Source: Spirochaetaceae bacterium (lineage in GTDB: Bacteria > Spirochaetota > Spirochaetia > Treponematales > Treponemataceae). From it: DNA of 8,347 bases. The translations under genes and the position numbers were made by a program. Positions 1 to 5,448 of the stretch are shown one piece after another; positions within the stretch are counted from its first letter, which is position 1, and each line of letters starts with the position of its first letter. The stretch is from assembly GCA_031290725.1 (NCBI GenBank), contig JAITMZ010000117.1, positions 1 to 8,347 of the forward strand. The letters run 5' to 3'. Below the pieces are notes generated by a model. The model had not been told where the DNA came from. It saw nothing but the letters and a program-made list of their open reading frames with translations, and searched no databases.

Positions 1-326
1 ATAGGCAGGCATTTGACAGCGGTATCTTCCATCCGCGCCACGGCGTTCCACAACGATGTGCCTTCCCCCACGAAAATATCAACGTCCCGCAGGTAGTAGG
101 CGGTTTTGGGCACCAGATCGGGAAGAAACTGCGGCACCGGCACCTTGAAGCGCTCAAAAATATACTCGGTTTGGGGCGACAGTTTGCCCCCCCGGGCAGC
201 CACGTAGTTCTTGAACCCCAGTTTGTGCTTCAACGCTGCATAGGCTGCGGCGGAGACCACTGAGTCCGTGTCTGGATTGCGGTGTCCGATGATATAGACC
301 GTCTTAGGATGCTTGTGTATCGTCAT
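1..326 (-). CDS. ppaC: Manganese-dependent inorganic pyrophosphatase, family II with CBS insert (N-terminal part)
   Basis: Only the first 108 codons are in the window; the gene runs leftward off the edge. Family II pyrophosphatases hydrolyse pyrophosphate to phosphate in the cytoplasm and drive biosynthetic reactions forward. The translation begins MTIHKHPKTVYIIGH and then shows the DHH-superfamily metal-binding signature GHRNPDTDS (residues 14-22). H15, D19 and D21 match the Mn-binding His/Asp/Asp of this family. Residues 40-70 (ARGGKLSPQTEYIFERF region) resemble the CBS-containing subfamily rather than the short Bacillus type. The segment from about residue 76 (YYLRDVDIFVGEGTSLWNAV) reads like the start of a CBS domain, the nucleotide-sensing insert that regulates these enzymes. 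The start is set by the Shine-Dalgarno GAGGT (333-337, complement), 6 nt before the ATG. It is transcribed divergently from the DUF4954 operon. Assignment to the family is firm; the CBS domain is inferred from a partial view. Confidence 0.9.
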   Translation of the reverse strand, partial: MTIHKHPKTVYIIGHRNPDTDSVVSAAAYAALKHKLGFKNYVAARGGKLSPQTEYIFERFKVPVPQFLPDLVPKTAYYLRDVDIFVGEGTSLWNAVARMEDTAVKCLP

Positions 327-346
327 GCTTCTACCTCACAGTAAAC

Positions 347-375
347 AGTATACCGCACCCTAAAATTTATTGCAA
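347..375 (-). promoter_or_regulatory. Sigma70-type promoter for the pyrophosphatase gene
   Basis: On the minus strand a -35 box TTGCAA (370-375) and a -10 box TATACT (347-352) are separated by exactly 17 bp. This would start transcription near 340, giving a short leader of about 14 nt that just contains the GAGGT ribosome site. The -35 matches consensus at 4 of 6 positions and the -10 at 5 of 6. Confidence 0.65.
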
Positions 376-632
376 GGGCGGCGCGCGCGGCTGCGAGCAG
401 TTTTTCCCTGGAAGCCGCCTAATCTGTAGCCCCTACTCCGTGCCGTGTATGGGGATACACCGGTGCGGCGTGTAGGGATACACCGGTGCAGCGTGTAGGG
501 ATACACCGGTGCGGCGTGTAGGGATACACCGGTGCAGCGTGTAGGGATACACCGGTGCAGCGTGTAGAGGCACCGGCAATTCTTGACGGTCTGCGGCTAA
601 AATGAGAATTGCTGCAGAGGCATCGGGGCCGC
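376..632. other. Divergent intergenic region around the repeat array
   Basis: Apart from the tandem array, this stretch holds no gene that can be supported. Positions 376-423 are a GC-rich run with an imperfect GCGGCT...AGCCGC inverted repeat and a TTTTT tract. Positions 577-632 contain TTGACG (583-588) and TAAAAT (598-603), which resemble promoter boxes but are only 9 bp apart, too close to work together. TGCAGAGGCATCGG at 613-626 matches TGTAGAGGCACCGG at 563-576 in 12 of 14 bases and may be a decayed further copy of the array's end. Confidence 0.5.
424..576. repeat. Tandem 23-bp repeat array with hairpin and palindrome in each unit
   Basis: Five consecutive units occupy 445-469 (25 bp, with a 2-bp insertion), 470-492, 493-515, 516-538 and 539-561. 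A decayed sixth copy follows at 562-576, and a decayed copy precedes the array at 424-444. Units two to five are identical except for one A/G difference near the end (GCGGC or GCAGC), in the order A, G, A, A; the first unit has G. Each unit contains GTGTA-GGGA-TACAC, a perfect 5-bp stem with a 4-nt loop, followed by the 8-bp palindrome CACCGGTG. The array lies between the divergent promoters of the pyrophosphatase and the DUF4954 gene. There are no unique spacers, so it is not a CRISPR. It could be a mini-satellite or a cluster of protein-binding sites. No coding function is supported. Confidence 0.9.
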
Positions 633-661
633 TTGCGTGCTTTGCGTATATATGCTATGAT
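633..661 (+). promoter_or_regulatory. Probable promoter of the DUF4954-MATE-binding protein operon
   Basis: A -35-like box TTGCGT (633-638) and a -10 box TATGAT (656-661) are 17 bp apart. The -10 ends only 6 nt before the ATG at 668, so transcription would start at or within a base or two of the start codon. No Shine-Dalgarno sequence is visible upstream of this ATG, which fits a leaderless mRNA. The -35 is only a partial match. Confidence 0.45.
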
Positions 662-667
662 GGTTCC

Positions 668-2734
668 ATGACTACCTACATCGTTTCCGAAAACCGCTAC
701 GGATATGACTTCATTGCCGGCGAACACATCCCCCCGGGGAAGGACGAGTATTACCTTCGGGACGAGCAGTTGGCCGCCCTGTATCCCGACGCGCCGGTAC
801 CCCGAACCGGGACATACCGCCATCTGACCGGCGGGGAGGTGCGTTCCCTGGAGGCCAACGGCAACACTGCGGTGGATTGGGGCGGCCTGTGGGTGACCGG
901 CGGCTTTAACCCGGCGCTCCTTCGGGACAATTATTTCGCCGGCCGGGTGCGGCTGGGGGCCATTGGCGGGGGTCTGCTCCGGTACCACGATTACACCCTG
1001 CCCGTGGGGATCACGAAAAGCCGGATTATATCCTGCGACATCGGCGACCACTGCGCAATCCACAACTGCCGGTATATGTCGCATTACATCATTGGCGACG
1101 GGGTGATACTGAGCAGCATTGGCGAGATGGACACCACCAACCACGCAAAATTCGGCCAGGGCGTCCTGAAAGCCGGGGAAGACGAGGCCATTCGGGTGTG
1201 GATAGACCCGTTGAACGAAGCCGGCGGGCGCAGCATCCTGGCTTTCGACGGCATGATCGCCGCCGACGCGTACCTGTGGACGGTGTTCCGGGAAGACCGG
1301 GCGCTCATGGCAGCCTTCAAACGCATGACCCAGGAGGGTGCGGATTCCCGCCGGGGCTTTTACGGCACCATCGGGCACGGCACGGTGATAAAGCACTGCC
1401 ACACCATCAAGGATGTGCGGGTTGGGGACGCCGCCTACATCAAAGGGGCCAACAAGCTCAAAAACCTCACCGTCAAGTCCGGCGGACGGGACCCCACCCA
1501 GATCGGCGAGGGGGTGGAGCTGGTGAACGGTATCATCGGGTATGGCTGCCGGGTGTTTTATGGAAGCAAGGCGGTGCGCTTTGTGCTGGGGAACAACTGC
1601 GCCCTCAAGTACGGCGCCCGGCTGATCCACAGCGTCCTGGGGGACAACTCCACCATCTCCTGCTGCGAGGTGTTGAACAACCTGGTTTTTCCCGCCCATG
1701 AACAGCACCACAACAACAGCTTCCTCATTGCCGCCATGATCATGGGCGGGTCCAATATGGCCGCCGGCGCCACTGTGGGGTCAAACCACAACAGCCGGGG
1801 CAACGACGGGGAACTCATCGCGGGCCGCGGTTTTTGGGCGGGTTTGTCCAGCACCCTCAAACACAACAGCCGGTTTGCCAGCTTCACCCTGGTGGCCAAA
1901 GGCAGCTATCCGGCTGAACTGAACATTCCCCTGCCCTTTAGTTTGGTGGGAAACCGGGACGGCGGCGGCCTGGAGGTGATGCCCGCCTACTGGTGGATGC
2001 ACAATATGTACGCTCTGGAACGAAACGCCTGGAAGCTCCCGGTCCGGGATCAACGGGAATTCATCGTCCAGCGATATGAGACGGCCTACCTTGCACCGGA
2101 CACGGCGGAAGAAATCGTCCGGGCCATCGGTTTGCTGGAAGGCTGGCTGGCGGAGGGGGCTGACCACATCGTCCTGCCGCCCCGGATCATGGAACGAACC
2201 GACAGGCCGGTGCACATTGTACATGCCCGGCGGGCGCTCGCATCTTACCGGCAAATGTTGGTATACTATGCGGTAGATGCCATCGGCGCATATTCGGCGG
2301 AAACATATCGGGAGTTTGTGAACGCCCACCCTGAGGACGTTCCCCTTGGCTGGGAGAATCTGGGGGGGCAGCTGGTGCCGGCGCACAAGGCGGAATCGCT
2401 TCGCCGGGACATCCGGGAAGGCCGTATTGCCACCTGGGAAGCAGTCCATGGGGAATACGAGCGGCTCTGGCGGGAATATCCCGGTGATAAGGCGCTGAAC
2501 GCCCTGGGGATACTGCGGTTCCTGGGGTGCCAGGACGATTGGGATGGCCTGCGGGAAGAAGCGGCCCGCATCCGGGAGCACATCGCCGCAGAGGTGCGCC
2601 GCACCAAGGCGAAAGACTTCGACGACCCTTTCCGGGCCATCACCTATCGCGGAAGCGCCGAACAGCGGGCGGTGCTGGGTGACATTGACGACAATCCGTT
2701 TGTGGCGCGATTCACCGCGCAGAGGGGCATATAA
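668..2734 (+). CDS. DUF4954 family protein with hexapeptide-like left-handed beta-helix
   Basis: The product is 688 residues of unknown biochemical function and has no signal peptide, so it is probably cytoplasmic. The N-terminal 45 or so residues look lineage-specific. From about residue 50 (YRHLTGGEVRSLEANG) the sequence follows the DUF4954 pattern. It has irregular hexapeptide-type turns between about 95 and 430 (for example CDIGDHCAIHNC at 123-134 and IIGDGVIL at 141-148) that suggest a left-handed parallel beta-helix, as in acyl- and nucleotidyl-transferases. The most family-like stretch is 343-428, with HEQHHNNSFLIAA, the GATVGSNHNSRG region and LKHNSRFASF; its clustered His and Asn residues could form an active or metal site (inference). 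The region from about 440 to the end is helical in character and may be a separate domain. Start: the frame stays open to an ATG at 602, but neither ATG has a ribosome site and a promoter overlaps the extra codons, so 668 is preferred. It is the first gene of a tight operon, with the next ATG directly after its TAA. Confidence 0.85.
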   Translation: MTTYIVSENRYGYDFIAGEHIPPGKDEYYLRDEQLAALYPDAPVPRTGTYRHLTGGEVRSLEANGNTAVDWGGLWVTGGFNPALLRDNYFAGRVRLGAIGGGLLRYHDYTLPVGITKSRIISCDIGDHCAIHNCRYMSHYIIGDGVILSSIGEMDTTNHAKFGQGVLKAGEDEAIRVWIDPLNEAGGRSILAFDGMIAADAYLWTVFREDRALMAAFKRMTQEGADSRRGFYGTIGHGTVIKHCHTIKDVRVGDAAYIKGANKLKNLTVKSGGRDPTQIGEGVELVNGIIGYGCRVFYGSKAVRFVLGNNCALKYGARLIHSVLGDNSTISCCEVLNNLVFPAHEQHHNNSFLIAAMIMGGSNMAAGATVGSNHNSRGNDGELIAGRGFWAGLSSTLKHNSRFASFTLVAKGSYPAELNIPLPFSLVGNRDGGGLEVMPAYWWMHNMYALERNAWKLPVRDQREFIVQRYETAYLAPDTAEEIVRAIGLLEGWLAEGADHIVLPPRIMERTDRPVHIVHARRALASYRQMLVYYAVDAIGAYSAETYREFVNAHPEDVPLGWENLGGQLVPAHKAESLRRDIREGRIATWEAVHGEYERLWREYPGDKALNALGILRFLGCQDDWDGLREEAARIREHIAAEVRRTKAKDFDDPFRAITYRGSAEQRAVLGDIDDNPFVARFTAQRGI

Positions 2735-4147
2735 ATGGCAAAAATCACACAAAAGCCTGACGCCGCCACCCGGCTGGGCACCGAAAGCGTGGTCCGGCTG
2801 CTGTTGCGTTTTTCCGTCCCGGCGATCCTCGGGATGCTGGTGAACGCCCTGTACAATGTGGTGGACCGGATTTTTGTGGGCCGGGGGGTGAACGAAACTG
2901 CCCTGGGCGGCTTGGCCCTGGTGATGCCCCTGATGACCATCTCTTTTGCCTTTGCCATGCTCTTCGGCATCGGATCGGCCAACATGATCTCCGTGCGGCT
3001 GGGCCAGGGGAAACGCGGCGAGGCGGTGCGGGCCTTGAACATGGGCTTTTTTCTCCTGTTCTTTGCGGGGCTGGTGATCATGTGCGTCGAATTGGTGGGT
3101 ATCGACTTTTTTCTGTCCCTGTTGGGCGCCCAGGACGGGAGCGTGTCAATCCAATACGCCCGGCGCTACTACCGCATCATCCTCTACGGCCATGTGTTTC
3201 AGATGATTGGCTTCGGCATGTCCCACTGTACCAGGGCACAGGGTTTTCCCCTGATGACCATGACCAGCATGCTTATCGGCGCGGGAATGAACATGATACT
3301 GGACCCGGTGTTCATCTTCGTCTTCGGCTGGGGGGTGGAGGGTGCAGCCTGGGCCACCATTATTTCCCAGTTGGCGTCGGCGATTTTCATCGTGACCTTC
3401 GCACGGAGCAAAAAGGCGGTGGTGCGCCTGGATTTTCGAGGTTTCAGGCCCTCCTTGTCGGTGGCGCTGCAGATTATGACCTTCGGTTCGGCGCCCTGTC
3501 TGTTGCAGTTTGCCATGTCTGCGGTGCAGTTGATATTTAACTGGAGCATGAGCCGCTACGGTGCGGCAACCCTGGGGGTGGCCAATGGGGGCGACATCGC
3601 CCTGTCGGGGATGAATATCATCCAGTCCCTGGCTATGCTGATATTGATGCCCGTCTTCGGCATAAACCAGGGCGCCCAGCCAATTCTGGGATACAACTAT
3701 GGGGCAAAAAACTTCGCCCGGGTACGCCACGCCTATCTCCTGGCGATTCTGGGAGCCACGCTGATCTGCGTCACCGGCTGGGTCGCGGCCTTCGGGTTTC
3801 CCCGCTTGCTGGTAAGGCTTTTTGCCCCAGCCGGGAGCGCCGCCCTCCTGGACTTCACCCCCCGGGCTCTCCGTCTGAGCCTGCTGATGACGCCCATCAA
3901 TGGGTTTCAAGTGGTGTCCGCCAATTTTTTCACCGTCACCGGGCGCCCGAAAATTTCCAGCTTTCTGGCACTCCTGCGGCAAGTGATTTTGCTGATCCCC
4001 TGCATGGTACTCTTTGGCAATCTGTGGGGACTTTACGGCTGTGCGGCCGCCATGCCCACCGCGGATTTCATCGCCTGCGCCGTGACGGGAGCAATGATAC
4101 TCCGGGAGTTGGGCCGGCTGAAACGGGCAATGGGTGGGGCGCTATGA
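2735..4147 (+). CDS. MATE family efflux transporter (MepA/NorM-like)
   Basis: This is a 470-residue inner-membrane antiporter, the usual MATE length, expected to have 12 transmembrane helices in two six-helix halves. MATE proteins expel cationic drugs or metabolites in exchange for Na+ or H+. The first half shows SVPAILGMLVNALYNVVDRIFVG (28-49) with the conserved Asp at 44, RAQG (167-170) and LDPVFIF...GVEGAAWATIISQ (189-212). The second half shows NQGAQPILGYNYGAK (311-325), the typical mid-protein signature. Charged loops (RSKKAVVRLDFRGFRP, 224-239) separate the halves. The ATG abuts the upstream TAA with no gap, and GAGGGG (2722-2727) inside the DUF4954 gene supplies a Shine-Dalgarno 7 nt away, so the two are probably translationally coupled. 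The substrate cannot be told from sequence. The typical Asn or Asp after RAQG is Phe171 here, a mild departure. Confidence 0.93.
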   Translation: MAKITQKPDAATRLGTESVVRLLLRFSVPAILGMLVNALYNVVDRIFVGRGVNETALGGLALVMPLMTISFAFAMLFGIGSANMISVRLGQGKRGEAVRALNMGFFLLFFAGLVIMCVELVGIDFFLSLLGAQDGSVSIQYARRYYRIILYGHVFQMIGFGMSHCTRAQGFPLMTMTSMLIGAGMNMILDPVFIFVFGWGVEGAAWATIISQLASAIFIVTFARSKKAVVRLDFRGFRPSLSVALQIMTFGSAPCLLQFAMSAVQLIFNWSMSRYGAATLGVANGGDIALSGMNIIQSLAMLILMPVFGINQGAQPILGYNYGAKNFARVRHAYLLAILGATLICVTGWVAAFGFPRLLVRLFAPAGSAALLDFTPRALRLSLLMTPINGFQVVSANFFTVTGRPKISSFLALLRQVILLIPCMVLFGNLWGLYGCAAAMPTADFIACAVTGAMILRELGRLKRAMGGAL

Positions 4148-5265
4148 AAAAGTCCTTGTTTTTCAAGACACTGCTGCTGGGCGCGGTGATTCCGGCGCTG
4201 TGGGCCGGGGGAAAGGGGGATTCCTTTTGGCAAAAGGCCGAAAAGCCCCTGGTTGGCATCAGTATGCCCACCCAGGGCGAGACCCGCTGGAATTTCGACG
4301 GGGCCTACCTGAAGGCGCAGCTGCAAAAAGCGGGCTTCCAGGTGGATCTGCAATACGCCCAGAACAATTCCCGCCTGCAAAGCGAGCAGATTCGCCGTCT
4401 GGCGGAAAGGGGATCGCGCTTTCTGGTGGTGGCGCCGGTGGAAGCTGGTGCCCTCATCGGCGCGCTGGAGGATGCCGCCGGGAAGGGCGCCCGGATCATC
4501 GCCTACAACCAGCTTATCACCGGTACCGCCGCCGTGGAATGTCTGGTGTTCTTCGACCCCTATCACATCGGCATTGCCCAGGGGAATATCGTGTCTGATA
4601 CCCTGGGGCTGTACCGGGGCACCACCGGTCCGTTAAACCTGGAGTTTGTCACCGGCCCCCAGACCGATTTGGAGGCCGTCCACATTTTCGCCGGGTCCAA
4701 CGCCGTGCTGAAGCGATACGTGGATGCGGGTATCATCGCGGTGCCCTCCCTGAAGTACCCCTTCCCGCCCTACAAGGATGCGCTCCGTTGGACCCGGGAG
4801 GCCGCCCGTACCTATATGGCGGATATTCTGGCCACGGTATACCCCGGCGGCACGGGGCCGAACAACAGGGGCCTGGACGCGATATTAACCGGCAGCGACA
4901 CCATCGCCCTGGGAGTAATTGATGCCCTGAAGGCCGCGGGTTACGGGCAGGGCGCCGGAAAAATCCCCCTGCCCGTGATCGCCGGACAGGGCTGCGATCT
5001 CTCCAACGTGCGGGTCATCTTGGCCGGCGACCAGACCGGGTCGGTGTTCATGGATCCCCGCCTTCTGGCCCACCGAACGGTGGATATCATCCAGACCATG
5101 GCCGGTGGGGGGAACCTTCCTGCGCCCAGTACCGGGGGTTATCACAACGGCGTCAAACAGGTTCCGGCCTTCCTGTGTACCCCGCGCCTGGTGTACCGCT
5201 CCACCGTCCGGGAGGTGCTGGTGGACAGCGGCTACTACACTACCCGGGAATTGGGGCTGAAATAA
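4144..5265 (+). CDS. ChvE/XylF-like periplasmic sugar-binding protein, orphan
   Basis: The product is a 373-residue periplasmic substrate-binding protein of the Peripla_BP_4 type (CUT2 sugar ABC family). A Sec signal peptide (MKKSLFFKTLLLGAVIPALWA, about residues 1-21) ends in A-GG with no lipobox cysteine, so a soluble periplasmic form is expected. The mature protein follows ChvE closely: GISMPTQGETRW (38-49), DLQYA (68-72), IIAYNQLI (118-125), FFDPYHIG (136-143), LTGSDTIALG (248-257), VIAGQG (278-283) and a C-terminal VLVDSGYY (358-365). ChvE and XylF usually have YDRLI/YDRMI and GQDA where this protein has YNQLI and GQGCD. An Asp, an Arg and another Asp that contact sugar are thus replaced, which suggests a different ligand or weaker binding (inference). 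The start overlaps the MATE stop in an ATGA junction, with a weak GGTGGGG ribosome site (4133-4139). No ABC ATPase or permease is nearby; it could act in chemosensing or with distant transporter subunits. Confidence 0.88.
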   Translation: MKKSLFFKTLLLGAVIPALWAGGKGDSFWQKAEKPLVGISMPTQGETRWNFDGAYLKAQLQKAGFQVDLQYAQNNSRLQSEQIRRLAERGSRFLVVAPVEAGALIGALEDAAGKGARIIAYNQLITGTAAVECLVFFDPYHIGIAQGNIVSDTLGLYRGTTGPLNLEFVTGPQTDLEAVHIFAGSNAVLKRYVDAGIIAVPSLKYPFPPYKDALRWTREAARTYMADILATVYPGGTGPNNRGLDAILTGSDTIALGVIDALKAAGYGQGAGKIPLPVIAGQGCDLSNVRVILAGDQTGSVFMDPRLLAHRTVDIIQTMAGGGNLPAPSTGGYHNGVKQVPAFLCTPRLVYRSTVREVLVDSGYYTTRELGLK

Positions 5266-5266
5266 C

Positions 5267-5284
5267 TTTTTTAAATTTTTTTTT
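5267..5284 (+). other. T-rich tract after the operon, possible UP-like element
   Basis: Directly after the binding-protein stop are six T, three A and nine T. No GC-rich hairpin precedes them, so an ordinary intrinsic terminator is not supported. Their position 17-34 bp upstream of the next -35 box would also suit an AT-rich element that helps the downstream promoter. Confidence 0.35.
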
Positions 5285-5300
5285 GAATTCCCGCAAAAAG

Positions 5301-5329
5301 ATGACCAAAAAACACACCATTGATACTAT
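5301..5329 (+). promoter_or_regulatory. Probable extended -10 promoter for the lipoprotein genes
   Basis: ATGACC (5301-5306, 4 of 6 to the -35 consensus) and TACTAT (5324-5329, 4 of 6 to the -10) are 17 bp apart. TG at 5321-5322 forms an extended -10. TACTATA recurs at 5333-5339, giving a direct repeat 9 bp apart. Transcription would begin near 5336, at the left edge of the first stem-loop element. Confidence 0.45.
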
Positions 5330-5334
5330 AAGTA

Positions 5335-5387
5335 CTATAGGGCACTTCTAAAAACTTCAGTTTTTGAAGTGTTCCGATGCCCTATAG
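5335..5387. repeat. Stem-loop repeat element, copy A
   Basis: Outer arms CTATAGGGCA (5335-5344) and TGCCCTATAG (5378-5387) are perfect 10-bp inverted repeats. Inside them, CACTTC-T-AAAAAC (5343-5355) pairs with GTTTTT-GAAGTG (5360-5371) around a TTCA loop, with a single bulged T. It lacks a terminal T-run, so it is not a standard terminator. It is probably a dispersed intergenic element of the genome, and it would be part of the leader of the lipoprotein mRNA. Confidence 0.75.
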
Positions 5388-5436
5388 GGCGTCTCTAAAA
5401 ACTTTGGGTTTTGGGGATGTTTCGAGGTGCCCTGTA
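5383..5436. repeat. Stem-loop repeat element, copy B (diverged tandem copy)
   Basis: This is a second, less symmetric copy that shares the TATAG junction with copy A. The outer arms TATAGGGC (5383-5390) and GCCCTGTA (5429-5436) pair with one G-T wobble. The inner CTAAAAACTT is shared with copy A, but the matching arm has decayed to GTTTTGGGG. Both copies have TGTT-CGA-GCCCT in the right half in the same order, which shows common ancestry. It ends 1 nt before the ribosome site of the lipoprotein gene. Confidence 0.7.
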
Positions 5437-5437
5437 C

Positions 5438-5443
5438 AAGGAG
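5438..5443 (+). promoter_or_regulatory. Ribosome binding site fixing the lipoprotein 1 start
   Basis: AAGGAG lies 5 nt before the ATG at 5449. This decides the start over an in-frame ATG at 5377, which would translate through the stem-loop repeat and bury the lipoprotein signal peptide. Confidence 0.85.
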
Positions 5444-5448
5444 TTATC

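Noticed and set aside
445..576. CRISPR array
   Set aside because: The 23-bp units are directly adjacent with no unique spacers, and there are no cas genes.
602..667. N-terminal extension of the DUF4954 protein from an ATG at 602
   Set aside because: There is no ribosome site, and the extra 22 codons overlap the best promoter. The family-like sequence begins well after 668.
419..1711. Long antisense open frame of 430 codons on the minus strand
   Set aside because: It lies opposite the well-supported DUF4954 gene and runs through the 23-bp array. The composition follows from GC-rich codon use on the other strand, and no ribosome site or family motif is seen.
1781..2752. Antisense open frame of 323 codons on the minus strand
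   Set aside because: It is fully opposite the DUF4954 gene, with no recognisable motif. It is a shadow of third-position GC bias.
3146..3982. Antisense open frame of 278 codons opposite the MATE gene
   Set aside because: It is rich in His, Gly and Gln as expected from the complement of membrane-protein codons, with no domain and no start signals.
4024..4143. Upstream start for the binding protein inside the MATE gene
   Set aside because: It would place 40 Arg-rich residues before an obvious Sec signal peptide. The ATGA overlap start at 4144 is typical.
5266..5290. Intrinsic terminator after the binding-protein gene
   Set aside because: The T-tracts are present, but there is no GC-rich hairpin immediately before them.
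5343..5371. Stem-loop copy A as a rho-independent terminator
   Set aside because: The stem is AU-rich inside and is followed by TTCCGA rather than a T-run. It more likely lies within the leader of the next transcript.
5377..5448. Upstream ATG for lipoprotein 1
   Set aside because: It would translate the stem-loop repeat and displace the signal peptide from the N-terminus. The AAGGAG site fixes the start at 5449.
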